Origin: Megaleporinus macrocephalus
Lineage: Eukaryota > Chordata > Actinopteri > Characiformes > Anostomidae
Assembly (NCBI GenBank): GCA_021613375.1
Contig: CM038719.1
Coordinates: 35,297,747-35,361,746 of the forward strand
Reading direction: 5' to 3'
DNA: 64,000 bases
The notes below the pieces were generated by a model. That model saw nothing but the letters and a program-made list of their open reading frames with translations. It was not told where the DNA came from and made no database searches. Each line of letters opens with the position of its first letter. Positions within the stretch are counted from its first letter, which is position 1. Shown here piece after piece: positions 10,460 through 22,926 of the stretch. Both the position numbers and the translations under genes were made by a program.

Positions 10460-11927
10460 ATGAGTTAAATCACACTGTAGATCACACGTTCTGAAGTCAT
10501 ATATTTGGATCATTTGGAAATGGCAATGTGCTTACGTGCTGTTTTCTAGAGAAAGATATAATCTTTGAAGGCCAGATGTCAGTTTGTAATGCCAATGTCT
10601 GGAAACCAACAGAGAAATGCCTTTTTAGGTATTTGCCCATGTGAATATGTTGATGTTCACTGAATAAAGGCAAATTTTCTTATTGTAATCAGACCAACAC
10701 AGTAATAATAATTAAAAAATGATTTGAATAGCGCCTTACAAAGACACCCTAGGACACTGTAAAATAAATGGAGATACATTATTGGAGATAGCATTAAAAA
10801 AGGAATACATTTAAAAACTTAAACATTTAAAAAAACATGTTATCCACTAAAAAGAAGAGTTTTAGGTCTAGTTTTAAAAACATCTACAGAAGAACAGGCT
10901 CACAGTTCATCAGAAAGCCTGTTCGACAGCACCACACAGAATGCTCTATTTCCAGTGGTGCGTAGCCTAAAGGGTGGGATCTCAAGCAAGTATAGGCTTG
11001 AGGATTGAAGGCTAAGCACTGGAAAGTATATGAGTACTCTCGTTAAACACAGATAGATCAGTTCTGCATAAAAAAAAAAAAAACAACATTTCCAATACTG
11101 ATTGGGAACAACTGGCCACTGAAGATGTGTGTCATTCTGTAGTCAGTGTCATGCACATGTTACCTAAGAAAGAATTAAGTAGACCTAAGAAAGAATTAAT
11201 TGTGAATTTAAATGATGTTGTGTGAAAGTAAGTTTACTGTAAACTCTGTTATACACAAACACCAGCTACTCAAACTGTAGGCTACTTCTGCTGTTGTTGA
11301 GACTTACGCTGTAGATAGAACAAAAGCAAAGTCTCATTAAATGAAGGTTAAAGTGACATATTCAGCTGGTACTGTACATTTTTTTACAGATACTGTAAAA
11401 TAGAGATCGATTTGATAGAAACCACAGAGCAGAACCTTCTTGATCTAACGGGTGTCTGGACAGTGATCTGTCTGGGTATGCTGGTCTGTTTGTCAGTCTG
11501 CTGAAACCACATTTGCGCCAACATGCCTTAATGAGTCATGCTCTATGGGGGTGAGAGGAACCAGGGTCGCCATGTCTCAAACGCAAACATAACCATTTGT
11601 TAACAATTAAAACCAGCAGTGTCTTTTGAGTTGTTCCTGTGAAAAAGGTAGAAAGAAATAGAAAATGAATTTGGACCAAAAGATCCAAAGAGAGAGTAAT
11701 AGATTATAACTAGCGTCAGTTCCTGTAATTAGAGATGATTGATTGATGTTTAAAGATGTTCCACCACAGTTAATCAAGTTACTCAGCACATGAGCTACTA
11801 CTTTAACTTTTACTTCAAGTTGATTGCTTGGAAAAGTTCAGCAGTCATTATCTTGCTGCAGTTATTATGCTTTCAATGAAGAATGGGGGGCAACTCCAGC
11901 ATAGAAACACTATAAACACAGCTGGGG
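10460..11927. other. V05-V06 spacer with an interspersed-repeat stretch
   Basis: No gene. About 10690-11160 (tgatttgaatagcgcctta, acaccctaggacactgtaaa, cagtggtgcgtagcctaaa) looks like an old fish interspersed repeat whose class I cannot assign. The whole spacer recurs at 33300-34600 between V16 and V17. Confidence 0.6.
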
Positions 11928-11965
11928 GCTTTTTGTACAGCAAAATAAGGAACTGCATTGCTGTG
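11928..11965 (-). other. RSS of V06 (alpha type)
   Basis: CACAGCA (11965-11959), 22-base spacer, ACAAAAAGC (11936-11928). Confidence 0.8.
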
Positions 11966-12392
11966 GATATCGGACACAGTAATAGACAGCAGTGTCCTCA
12001 CTCCTCACACTGCTCATATGAAGGTAGATTTGGTTTTTGCTGTTGTCTCTGGAGATGCTGAATCTTCCTTTCATTGTGGAAGAAAATTCAATGCTATTGC
12101 TGCCGGAGATTAGTGCAATCCATTCCGGTCCTTTCCCAGGAGCCTGTCTGATCCAGCCCACCCAGTAGCTGCTGAATGTGAATCCAGAGCTGGTACAGGT
12201 CAGTGTGTGAGATTCTCCAGGTTTAATGACCGTTGGCTCGGACTCAGTCAGTGTCTGACCACTTGCACCTGCAAGAACATGATTGATTCAGATTGTACCA
12301 ACCAGAAAACTGAACACTGTGTTCAATCCAGTCTCCATATCCTCACCTATAAGACATGCAGACATGAGAATCATTCCTCTGAGGATGGTCAT
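11966..12392 (-). CDS. IGHV: V06: heavy-chain V segment, alpha family
   Basis: Leader exon 12392-12347 ([16 protein letters not shown]), intron 78 bases, V exon 12268-11966. CDR1 [25 protein letters not shown]2 [35 protein letters not shown]. Leu of the usual GLEW is Pro, which may disturb the VH-VL interface strand. No stop or frameshift. The sequence left of its RSS (11700-11900) is the one also found left of V17, whereas V17 itself is a copy of V08, which points to a crossover between alpha genes. Confidence 0.91.
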
Positions 12393-12502
12393 GATTCAGC
12401 ATGAAGAGACGACTGCAGGACTAAAACTTCCATCGAAGTCCACTATGTACGTATATGTATTTGTATTGATGTACATTTGAATGAGCTCCTCCTTGTTTTC
12501 CA

Positions 12503-12510
12503 ATGCAAAT
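12503..12510. promoter_or_regulatory. Inverted octamer of V06
   Basis: atgcaaat on the plus strand, 111 bases before the V06 ATG. Confidence 0.6.
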
Positions 12511-12527
12511 TTTACTTCATACGTTAA

Positions 12528-12735
12528 ATCATGGTGGTAACACTGTCGCCTCATAGCAAGATGATCCGGATTCAATTCCTGTGTGTGTGTAGTTTTCATG
12601 TTCTCCCCGTGCTTGAGTGAGTTTCCTCCAGGTACTCTGGTTTCCTCCCACAGTCCAAACACATGCATGTTAGGTTGATCACTCACTCTAAGTTTTAGGT
12701 GCCTGTAGGTGTGAGTGTGTGAGGAGTTGATGGAT
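12528..12735 (+). mobile_element. V-SINE-like element, plus strand
   Basis: Starts in the tRNA-like head (ggtggtaacactgtcgcctc), with a B-box-like gattcaattcc at 12569-12579, then the core (atgttctccccgtgc, tttcctcccacagtcc) and part of the tail. It sits directly upstream of the V06 promoter. Confidence 0.7.
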
Positions 12736-12739
12736 GGAT

Positions 12740-14020
12740 AGATGAGTTAAATCAGCCTGTAGATCACACATGATTTCTGACATCATGTATCACAGTTTGG
12801 CAGTAAAAGTAATGCAGTTATGAAGCAGATACAGTCACATTCAGAGACAAAACATATTAACTTTGGATCATTTTTGCATGACACTTAAACTCTCTTGTTA
12901 ATATATCAATAGGAGATGACATAACAGATTATAAACAGTTAATAACAGTCCATGCTGCCCTTACTGTTAAATTTTCATGACGTATATCATTATGTTCAGT
13001 CTCATGATGGCTAACTTGAGTGCATTTAGCTTAAAGAAGCTGACGTGACATCAAACATTGTGACATCTGTTATGATAATTACCAGCAAACTAAGTGTGAA
13101 ATTTTGGTGACACCTGAACTTGAACACTGGACTGTGTTAACTAATATAACAATGTCATATTTTCACAGCCACTGTTTGTCAGGAGAGCCAGGGGCTGATA
13201 GATAGATAATTTTATTAATCCCAGAATGAAAGTTAGTTATTACAGTAGCACAGAAGTACAGTGAAGAGCAAGCAATAGCAAAATAACCTCCCAACTACTG
13301 TAAATTGTTACTCTGCTCTTCTAAATGGTCCTTCTTTCTCTTGTTCTATTCAGCATCTCTGTCCTACCTCACACTACAGAGAGAGAGAGAGACTGTGTAT
13401 AAGGAGGACAGCATGCGTCCTGTGTTGGAGGCCGTGATGTTTGATGTCATGAGACCTTAGGTGCTAATTTTGGCAGTGTACTCAAATCAGCCATCATGAT
13501 ATCAAATATCATACGTCATGGCAGTAATGCTAATATTATGTTGTATATTATTGGATATGTTCTGTCATGACAACGAATGAAATGAAAAAATATGACACCT
13601 CCCGATGACACCTACTCTGACCTGTTTATGGCATGAGTATGTCACATATATAACATCCAAGTAAAACGTTACCACAAGTAATATCAAAACACCTAAACAC
13701 CATAATTAGGAGGGGTGTCCTCATACATTTGGCCATGTAGTGCAATATTCAATACTTTCTGCTTTTCTTGTGATGTTCAAATTTTTCATTTCGCAACTTT
13801 TGACTTTGTCAGAAAAGAATCAGATCATATTTTACCAAAACTGATCAACAAGAGAAAACCAAACTAAGTCATTCATGCTGGTGATGAGCATGTAATAAAA
13901 ATCCTAAGTGTCTCAAAGATTAATAGAGTACAACTAATATATAATTTAATAATTCATGTGATAAATCTATAATTTAAACTATGTTTATCCTGTGTTTGAA
14001 TGAAAGTTCTGGTGTGAGTG
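12740..14020. other. V06-V07 spacer
   Basis: No gene. At about 13190-13345 gatagatagataattttattaatccc resembles the reversed 3' tail of a fish LINE. From 13370 on it matches the V03-V04 spacer. The stretch 12866-13016 recurs as a short patch at 29869-30014. Confidence 0.55.
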
Positions 14021-14059
14021 AGTTTATGTACGTCTCAGCTGATTTCTTACAGCACTGTG
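14021..14059 (-). other. RSS of V07
   Basis: CACAGTG (14059-14053), 23-base spacer, nonamer ACATAAACT (14029-14021). One A of the nonamer core is T, which should weaken RAG1 binding. Confidence 0.82.
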
Positions 14060-14510
14060 ATGCAACCCGTGCACAGTAATACACAGCTGTGTCTTCAGCT
14101 TGCAGATTCTGTCCTTGTAGGGTGATGGTGTTTCTGGAAGTGTCTCGAGAGACAGTGAACTTGCTTTTCAGTGAATCTTTAGCATATATGTGTCCATTAT
14201 AATAAATGGTGTTGATCCATTCCAGAGCTTTTCCTGCAGGTTGTCGGCTCCAGGCTGTTCCCCGGTGACTGCTGCTGTCAGTGATAGAAGCTCCAGATAC
14301 TGTACAGGTGATGGTTAAAGGCTCTGCTGGTTTGATGACCACTGAGTCTGGCTGGAGGAGCTCAGTAGCACAGAACACATCTGTGAACAGAGAGAAGAAC
14401 AGCTTTATATATTTGAAGTAATAAATCAGATGAAGTCAAATCCAGCTACAGTTGAATCACTCACACGAGGCAGCAGCCAACAGCAGCAGCAGTGAAGCTG
14501 AAGTGAACAT
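14060..14510 (-). CDS. IGHV: V07: heavy-chain V segment, beta family
   Basis: Leader exon 14510-14465 (MFTSASLLLLLAAAS), intron 84 bases, V exon 14380-14060. CDR1 about GASITDSSSHRG, AWSRQPAGKALEW (Ser in place of Ile after the core Trp), CDR2 [32 protein letters not shown]. The frame is intact and the spacer normal. It is the sister of V04 and shows what V04 lost: four spacer bases and an Arg codon. Likely functional, with a slightly weak nonamer. Confidence 0.91.
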
Positions 14511-14557
14511 GGTTGTGCTGCATTGATGGAAACTGCTGTAGAGGGAGATGCTGCTGA

Positions 14558-14585
14558 TATTATAAGAGTAAATGGAGATTTGCAT
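14558..14585 (-). promoter_or_regulatory. V07 promoter
   Basis: Octamer ATGCAAAT (14585-14578) and TATAATA (14564-14558). Confidence 0.8.
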
Positions 14586-14935
14586 ATGAATGAAAAGGGG
14601 CTGAATGTCAGGAATGGAGCTGCTTCATGTGGGATGTGCTAGATAACAGAACATGATGTCTTTTGGAGACATGTACAGTTTGCCCTCTAGAGGTTAAAAT
14701 AGAGGCTGCAACCAAAGCTGCAATATAATAATTTCTGAAATGTATTTAATATGTTCTTAATTTCATATTTCATACATGTCATGTGTTCATACTGGTAGAA
14801 CTGTTGTTGTGGTATTTATTTAATAGTATAAAGTGTAAATTTGATGCTTCGTGTTTCAAAGAATGAGTGGTTGTTAAAAAGCTGAATATGTTTGAGACTG
14901 ACTGGATGAAAGAGAGGAACCCAATAGAGTAGTCG

Positions 14936-15232
14936 AAGGGGCTGGAGCCAATCCCAGTGTTATCGGTACACCATGGACAGGTCGCCAGTCCATTGCATAA
15001 CCGACACACATTCTCTCACACACTCTCACACCTACTGGTAATTTAGAGTGAGCGATCAACCTAACTTGCATGTGTTTGGACTGTGGGAGGAAACCCACTT
15101 AAGCACGGGAAGAACATACACACTCTACACAGAACCACCCGGACCGGGAATCAGTGCTAGGAGGAGACAGTGCTAACCACTACAGCACCTTGCTGACCAC
15201 TACACCCCCGTGCTGGCGACTATACCACTGTC
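14936..15232 (-). mobile_element. V-SINE-like element
   Basis: Orthologous in position to the SINE at 8255-8488 and nearly the same as 30569-30865. The head ends in three degenerate 20-base units (accactacagcaccttgct and so on). A Tc1 scrap (14870-14930) abuts its tail, as in the other copies. Confidence 0.72.
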
Positions 15233-16324
15233 CATTGTCCCCCTTATTTCCAAAACAACAAAATGTCTGTTGTTTTTTAATTAACCCCTTACATGACCCA
15301 ATAGTGTTTATTAAATGCTTCTACAACCTATAATCTATAACCTATAATCTATAACCTTGTAGTTCATGACAGTTCTGACAGATACTGCTAATGGTGATAT
15401 GATAATGATGATCCTGTCAAGCAGCCGTCATATCAATTATTATCTATATTTTTGGCTATAATGTAAAGATTTTAAATTATGAGCGTGTTTTCAATTACAG
15501 ATCAACAACACGATTTCAGAGGTCTAAACTTTTCTTGCTGAGAATGTGTAGAGTAATAATAACTATATGAATTATGTTAGTTACCAAATAAATAGTGTGT
15601 AATAATTAGTCCTGTCTATTCATTTACATGCATTTAAGTACGACTGGGATGTTCTTTCCCGAGTGTTACAAATGATACTTCTACCCCTGTGTATAAATGA
15701 TTGATGAGCTTTTTCTTCAGTTCCACATTGTAAAAAGTGCTTCATTGATACAACCTTAAAAAATGACTTAATGTGGGAACAAGTAATTATACTAGTATAA
15801 CTTTGATTGGAGGATTTTTTCATTCAAACTGCATTTTTTAATAAACTAGTTTAATTCCTTGTTACCACATTATCATTATTTTTTTTATTGTACCAACAAA
15901 GCACTTTAATTTCATTCTGTTGTGTTTGGCTTCTAAGCTGCTTCACTGTTGCTCACACCTCCCAGTTTGAAGCTTTAGCATTTTATTTTAGACTCAAAGG
16001 ATTCCAAACAGAAGAATAGATACTAACTAACTATATATATATACTTAAAGATGATTGATGTTCTGAGATGATCCACTGCAGTTCTACAAGTTACTCATGA
16101 GCTGCTACCTCTACTTCTACTATAAGTTTGTGGCTCGGGAAGATACAGCAGTCATTAGTTTCCTGAAGTTAAAATACTTTACGTTGGGTTTAATCTACAG
16201 CTCTGGATGTAAATTCAGATTAACAGTTAAAGTCCTAACAGTTGAATGAACTGCATCTTGTGTTCTATAAGGAAAGCTGAATGGGGGGAACTCCAGCATA
16301 GAAACACTATAAACACAGCTGGGG
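15233..16324. other. V07-V08 spacer
   Basis: No gene; shared with 8951-9858 and 30866-32686. Confidence 0.6.
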
Positions 16325-16362
16325 GCTTTTTGTACAGCAAAATAAGGAACTGCATTGCTGTG
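16325..16362 (-). other. RSS of V08 (alpha type)
   Basis: CACAGCA (16362-16356), 22-base spacer, ACAAAAAGC (16333-16325). Confidence 0.8.
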
Positions 16363-16786
16363 GATATCGGGCACAGTAATAGACAGCAGTGTCCTCACTC
16401 CTCACACTGCTCATATGAAGGTAGATTTGGTTTTTGCTGGTATCTCCAAAGATGCTGAATCTTCCTTTCAGTGCAGTGAAGTAAATACTATTGCTTTCAT
16501 GGATGTACGCAATCCATTCCAAGTCTTTCCCAGGTGCCTGTCTGATCCAGCCCATCCAATGGCTTTTTAAGGTCAATCCAGAGCCGGTACAGGTCAGTGT
16601 GTGAGATTCTCCAGGTTTAATGACCGCTGGCTCGGACTCAGTCAGTGTCTGACCACTTGCACCTGCAAGAACATGATTGATTCAGATTGTACCAACCAGA
16701 AAACTGAACACTGTGTTCAATCCAGTCTCCATATCCTCACCTATAAGACATGCAGACATGAGAATCATTCCTCTGAGGATGGTCAT
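16363..16786 (-). CDS. IGHV: V08: heavy-chain V segment, alpha family
   Basis: Leader exon 16786-16741 ([16 protein letters not shown]), intron 78 bases, V exon 16662-16363. CDR1 [25 protein letters not shown]2 IHESNSI, then [18 protein letters not shown], which is one residue shorter than the other alpha genes at the CDR2-FR3 border, and [10 protein letters not shown]. Intact. Its duplicate V17 has the same amino-acid sequence over the region from CDR1 to the RSS. Confidence 0.92.
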
Positions 16787-16898
16787 GATTCAGCATGAAG
16801 AGGCGACTGCAGGACTGGAACTTGTGATCTATTTGAGTGCAGAATGTATATGTATTTGTATTTATGCTCACTTGAATGAGCTCCTCCCTATTCTTTCA

Positions 16899-16906
16899 AT
16901 GCAAAT
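16899..16906. promoter_or_regulatory. Inverted octamer of V08
   Basis: atgcaaat on the plus strand, 113 bases before the ATG. Confidence 0.6.
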
Positions 16907-16909
16907 TTT

Positions 16910-19154
16910 GCTTTTTGAGATAAATCACACTTTAGATCACACCTGATTTCTGACATCATATATCACAGTTTGGCAGTGACAGTGTACTGATATGCAGTTA
17001 TGAAATCAGATATAGTCTCAGTTGGAGGAAAGATGTCTGCATGGTAAAACATACGGACTTTAAACATTTAGGTGACACTTTATTTAAGCCTGTTGTTGAC
17101 ACAGCTGTTGCAAAGTTCATGATGTCGATCTAGCTTTTATGACATCAGGCATTATAGTTTTATAAAGTGTTTATAAAGTATTTTGCTAACATTTGCACTT
17201 AAAAGCCTCATTTTTTTAAGTAATAACATCATATTATCAAGAATGTTTGTTGTCACGGCAGCTTCAGTGTTATTTTTTGCTGTGTTCTCGAAGCCATCTC
17301 TTAAAAACACCTGAATAGAACAATTAGGAGAGGTGTCCACATTCATTTGGCCATGTAGAGCACATATTGAATCCTTACTGTTTTATTTAGCAAATTTACT
17401 TTTGTAAGTTGTTTTTGCTCATTAAAAACAAATGGTGCACTGTTGGAGGGTACAAGCCATAATATCCTAAAATATCCATAATATAAACAAAATCATTTCT
17501 AGTGGGGAACTGTCATGGCCCTCCACGCCCTCTCAGAGGGCCTAAAATATTCTTAACACACCCACACACACATATGTATAATTTTATTTTATCTACTTAC
17601 AGTTTGACAATCAACATCTAAACAATTACAAAAATATAGACAAATAAATTATTCAAACGTGTCTATTCAATCTGTGTTGGAGCGTGAGGGGTTAAGTGGA
17701 AGCCTGTGAGCTTGTGTCTCCCCCTATGAGGACTGTGATGCCTCCGCAGAATGTTGGTGATTGGTGGTCCCGCTGTTCATGTACTGAGGGGGTCAGGCAG
17801 TTCTTATTCAGCGCAGTACTAATTTCTAACGACAGTAAAACTGACCAATCATATCTTCCCTCTAAGTGGGCGGGGCTTAACTGATATGATAATTTCCGCC
17901 CGTGTGACGATGCTAGCTGGAGAAACAGTTAGGCTACTACCGCTAGCTAGTTTGCTGAGTCACGATGGAAGCCCATGTTCCGCCTCCAAACTGTTGGGGG
18001 AGAGGGTCGAGGCTTATGGGTCACGGTTCGCTACTGTTCTAAACCAATTAAAGGCAGTCTGTTAGGAGCACCTCATGCACCACATCAAAGGCACAGATTT
18101 TTAATGCTAACAAATAAGCTTTTTCTAGAAGTCATCATGAAGCTACATTCACATCCCACATGCTTTGCTCTTCTTGTCATACTTTCATCTTCACTCCCAG
18201 GAGATTTATTTCATAGCCATACAGTTAAATAGGTATTTCTTAGTTTCTGTGAGGGAGTATGTGTTGTGGTCCCTGGTGGTCCAACACTAAGGCAGAGCTG
18301 AGCATGTGCAAATGACCCTGAATGAAGTGTGTCACTGTGCTGTGCACATACACACACACAACCCTCAGATGGACTCGGTTTCAGTTTTGCTGATGAAACG
18401 ACTGAAACGGCTCTGAAGAAGAAGAGATGCATTTGCAAATTTCTGTCCACTTGGTGCCACGTCAGCAAACACTGAGTACCCAACTCGAATTTAGCCATAA
18501 TGAATGATAAGAACACGTCCCTATCACATAGCTCAAAACCACCAGACAAGCACAGCACAATCGAGCAGCCAGAAAATGAGAAACAAAGTCAAAATGAAGG
18601 ACCAGCAAAAGCACAGGGACAAAAGCACAGCCCCTAATTCTGTTACGGCTGGGTCAGGGGTCCGACCAGAGCAGAGAGGCAAAATGAGACAGCATGTTTA
18701 AACTTCAGGAGTTGACAAGGTCAGCACAACAAACAAAATATCACTAGCTGAGAGAAAGAGAAACTACCTTACCTTCACAAAACAAAGACAAACAAAAAGA
18801 CACAGATCTTCCCTAAATCTCCTTACTAGTGATACCCAGGAGAAAGCACTTTGTAGAGCACTTAGAAACACTAATCTACTAAAGTATTGGTATAAAGTGT
18901 AATTGCACTTGATCTTCTAGGAACACTGGATAAGTATTGAACTTGTACTGTATGTAGTCTTGTATTTATTCTCTTCTCTGTAGGTGTTCCAGTCTTGCTA
19001 GGTGTTGCTCTGTGTCTAATCTTATGTTTTGTTGTCTTATTTCTAGGTATCAGCACTGACACTTGTTTATGGCAGTGTTTGAGCTCAAGAGTAGTTTGGA
19101 CTTAAACCTGTTTGTACTAGATAGAGATACTCATACTCTGACCGAACACTAAGC
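16910..19154. other. V08-V09 spacer, left part
   Basis: No gene I can support. About 17690-18060 is richer in G+C and CpG than its surroundings and holds a GC box (gggcggggc, 17868-17876), a ccaatca motif and paired gctagctag motifs. A 7-base hairpin gccctct/agagggc sits at 17527-17541. Short open frames (for example 17975-18232) have no recognisable domain. The whole stretch recurs at 35.2-37.4 kb. Confidence 0.45.
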
Positions 19155-19215
19155 ACTTTTATAAGTTCCTCTGGATAAGAGCATCTGCTAAATGCCGTAA
19201 ATGTAAATGAGAAAA
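19155..19215 (+). repeat. LINE/SINE 3'-tail motif
   Basis: ctctggataagagcatctgc followed by taaatg repeats matches the 3' tail shared by salmonid-type HpaI SINEs and their partner L2-clade LINE. The copy at 37435-37495 has the usual gcgtctgc. Confidence 0.65.
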
Positions 19216-20992
19216 TGTGAACTCACAAACTCAAATGGCATCAAACACCCCACTACACACTACCCACAATATGTATATGAACCAAAGTATATTTACAGTT
19301 TATATACACTCAGCAAACAGAGCAAAAGGGGCAATACAGAAACGTAGCCAGAGAACGAGCTTTGATCGGGCACACTAATAACAATCAAAGGCAGAAAATC
19401 ACAATAACACAAGAATCGAGACAGCAGTCTTGGAAACCGCTGAACTTGACTTCGCTTTTAAAGGAACGTTGAGAACCAGGTAACCAATCAGGAACAGACA
19501 ATCACATGCTAACAGGCTACACCTGGAACAGGAGAACAAGAAGAAAACACGCAAACAGCAGAGCCGCCAAAAATTACAACAGGGGTTGTAACAAATGTCA
19601 GGCCAACTTTAGTGTAGAGACCAGTAGAGAAAACAACATTAGCAAAAATGTTACCTATGCTAAACATAAACAATACATAACATATATTATGATCAGCGTT
19701 TTGTGTTACTCTGTGTGTTTTAATATCTACTAATTTGTGATGTATGGGGTATATAAGCCTTGGGCATTGGGGAAGGCCCTTTCCCAATAATATGGAAAAT
19801 CTCCCTTTTTTTTACACTTTCTTTGACTTTGATAAACAGAAGAAATTTTAGCTCCCCAATCAGATATTTCGGCCTTGAATCTTAATTAATGAATATGGTA
19901 GGTAAAGAACTATTAGTCATAAAAAACCATCACACAGACAATCTAGCCCATCAGTACTAAATCTAAATTCTAAACCTGAACTGATAAATATGCAAAGTAC
20001 ATTTTTAATAAACAAGTGGAAATTTTCTGAAGATTTACAACTGAAATGATAACAGGTTAAAACAATTATATATATATGTCAGATAAGTTCTTGGTTATTA
20101 GTAGTTGCAACAGTACATACTGTCTTTCATTTGGTCCAATAATGGAACCTATACTTCACAAATAGTAGTTGTTGTAAAGTATTTGTTTTTGTGATGTCAT
20201 GAAAATTCACACTTTCTCATACATTCATCTACATCTATTCACAGTGAAGCTGCACTACTGTTTAAAAGTTTTAGACACTTGGGGATATTCTTACATTTAT
20301 TTTTTTTTCCAGACAGGAAGCTTTTATTTACTAAGCAAAGCACTTTACTTTGAAAATATTAAAATAGTATTAATAGAGTAAGTAGTGCTTTTACATATGT
20401 CAGTGTGTTTATTTAACCCTTTCCAAGCTTCTTCTTGTGGAACCAACCCAGTATTATTTACAGTTCTCATCTAATACCTGCTTTGACTGCTCATTAGTTC
20501 ATTAAGCTAAATCAAGATTGCTGCTGAAGGAACTGAATAAATTCATACAATGTCTGAGGCGTCCAGGAGCTACTGGAGCTCAAATATGATATGATAAGAT
20601 ATGATCTACTTCTTTCACAATAAGATATTTATGTTACTTTGTACTGTATTTTTTCTTATGCTTATCTGTTCTAATGATATATAGTGTTCTCACTGGTGAA
20701 TATACACCAATAGGCTTTCAAACAATGTGATTAGATGCACAAGACATTTACACAGTCATGTATAAGGTGTGTTATATTATTTACCTATACTGGTTTTAAA
20801 AGAACAGCAACAAAAAAAATCTAAGGAATCAAGAGAGATCGGAAAATGGTCATGTATAAATGAATTATGGCTGAAGTTCATAAACACACATAATAAATCA
20901 TAAAAGAACCTCAAGAGTAAAAGAACCTCAGAGGTAGCATAGAAGATCTTTAAGTCAGTCATATACATCTGTGAGGCCTATAAATAAAAGTG
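19216..20992. other. V08-V09 spacer, right part
   Basis: No gene. About 19220-19600 (caggtaaccaatcaggaaca, gctacacctggaacagg) has the look of an interspersed repeat of unknown class. Duplicated at 37496-39289. Confidence 0.45.
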
Positions 20993-21030
20993 AGTTTTTG
21001 TACAGCTCTGTAATGTTATGTATCAGTGTG
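20993..21030 (-). other. RSS of V09
   Basis: CACACTG (21030-21024), 22-base spacer, ACAAAAACT (21001-20993). Confidence 0.83.
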
Positions 21031-21491
21031 GTGTTAGAGCACAGTAATAAACAGCTGTGTCTTCTGGCTTCAGGCTGTTCATGTGCAGATACACCTCATT
21101 CTTACTGTTTTCTCTGGAGATGGTGAATCTTCCCTCTACAGACTGTGAGTATAGTTTAGTGTCACCACTGGGAGCTGAAATGTATGAGATCCATTCAAGC
21201 CCTTTTCCAGCAGCCTGTCTGATCCAGGATGTATCTGCAACTCCAATTCCAGAGAAGGTACAGGTGAGTGTATGAGACCCTCCAGGTTTAATGAGCGCTG
21301 GCTCTGACTCTGTCACTGTCTGACATCTACAACCTGTCAAACAATCACTCAGTTAATCAATTCAGTTCAAACACTGACACACAATCTCACATAAATACAG
21401 AACTGACATGAATAACAGATTCTCAGATGAGCTACTCACTGATTATAGACATTAATGAGAACATAAAGTGGTAAATGGTTCTCGGTTTCAT
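21031..21491 (-). CDS. IGHV: V09: heavy-chain V segment, gamma family
   Basis: Leader exon 21491-21440 ([17 protein letters not shown]), intron 106 bases, V exon 21333-21031. FR1 [21 protein letters not shown], a short CDR1 (GIGVADT), [16 protein letters not shown]2 [33 protein letters not shown]. Intact with octamer and TATA. Its duplicate V18 is frameshifted, so this is the surviving copy of the pair. Confidence 0.92.
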
Positions 21492-21544
21492 GGCTGCTGC
21501 TGAAAAGTCAAATCAAAGTGAGGGTAATGCAGTTGGAGTCTGTG

Positions 21545-21570
21545 TTTATAAGGGAAGGTCTAATTTGCAT
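21545..21570 (-). promoter_or_regulatory. V09 promoter
   Basis: Octamer ATGCAAAT (21570-21563) and TATAAA (21550-21545), 54-79 bases before the ATG. Confidence 0.82.
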
Positions 21571-21574
21571 GTCC

Positions 21575-22886
21575 CGCCCTCTAAAGGGTTAATTAGCATA
21601 AAGATTCATTGGAACTTTCTAACACTGGGAAACATTACCAGTGCAACTGATTAGTCTCATTGAGAGAACTTGAAGGTTGAAAATGAAAGGAACACAGTTA
21701 AATAGATTTAATTGTAGTGTTGTGTGGAGTGTGGCTGCCCTGTATTGCCAGCATATTCAGTGTACTCAGTATTGTCAGTGGATGCTTTAGATAGACAGGA
21801 GATTTGGTGACACTGGTACATGATACTGATATAACTAGTGCTTGATGTGGAAAAACATGTGCTGCTTCTCTCCTTATTTACATATTGGTGTGTATCAGCC
21901 ACTAGATATGACTTTCAAAATATATATTTATTTATTTAAATGGATGCTCATTTACAAAATAAATCATATTTTGTCATATATAATAATAATGTATACATTT
22001 AATAATATAATATCTGTATGATACTATATATTATCTATGTGTGCACTGGCGTACACTTATTATTTGGCTCTGTGCAGCATTGAGATATAACCAAGCTAGG
22101 AATTTCATTGTTTAGTCACAGTATATACAGTATATGTCATGTGGTAAAGCAGTGATTCTTAGGAACATAGTAAAATTTGGTAAAATAAAAAGAAATAAAA
22201 ACACAAGTAAGTTTTTAATTTGATCAAACAGTGAATAATCATTCTGATGGTGCTGTTTGTGTTGTTTGGTGTCTATACATTGAACATGCAGCTGTACAGC
22301 TTTTTTGAATGTTTTGGCTTCCCGTAGTTCCAGCGTTGCTTGTCGTTGCTTTCTGTTTAGTCAATGTGTGTGTCTGAGAACCTGATTAGTGAAAGGTAAC
22401 TGGTAAGGTAACTTGGGGGAACTGAATCAGATTCAACACCAGCTAGTGAAAAATGCAGGTACACAAAAAGGTCACAGTATGGCAAGAACTGTTCTGGTGA
22501 GTACCGGCCCACTTCAAACACTGGATATAAATGTTTGTCCGTTAATGTAACATTGTTATGTTAATGAAAATTATAATATGTCATAATGTTTGATGTCATG
22601 ACAGCTTTTCTTTAATTATAACATTAATAACAATTTAAAAAGATGCTTTGAGCAGGCATTTTGGGAGAGATAATAAAAAGTGGGTGTGCCCAGAGCTGCA
22701 TGAGTGAAGGGAAAGTCAAAGTAAAACAAGTATAGCATCGTCTAATCTAGGTGGTGTCTGATTCTTATCCAGCAGCGTACAAAGTGTAATTATCAATATT
22801 AGGATGCGAAGATGTTTATTAAGTAGGGAGGTCATATAACAGGCATGAATTATAAATAATAACCAAACTGTAACTTGTGGTTTAAC
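21575..22886. other. V09-V10 spacer
   Basis: No gene or known repeat recognised; AT-rich. Duplicated at 39870-41193. Confidence 0.5.
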
Positions 22887-22926
22887 AGTTTTTGAACAGC
22901 ATCCTGGTGTTTTTTCTGTCAGTGTG
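22887..22926 (-). other. RSS of V10
   Basis: CACACTG (22926-22920), 24-base spacer, nonamer TCAAAAACT (22895-22887). Confidence 0.75.

Larger units (their letters stand above)
6926..10500. repeat. Block duplication 1, copy A (V04-V05)
   Basis: Carries a beta gene, a V-SINE and an alpha gene in the same order as 13370-16960 (V07-V08). The match starts in the cactacagagagagag stretch and fades upstream of the alpha promoters. The copies differ mainly by the SINE-head minisatellite in this copy and by insertions near 15.6-15.9 kb in the other. Confidence 0.8.
13370..16960. repeat. Block duplication 1, copy B (V07-V08)
   Basis: Same order of beta gene, SINE, alpha-gene flank and alpha gene as 6926-10500. 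A third, rearranged version is at 30.0-33.3 kb. Confidence 0.8.

Noticed and set aside
14936..15232. Possible tRNA gene
   Set aside because: Only a degraded tRNA-like head of a SINE; no cloverleaf can be completed.
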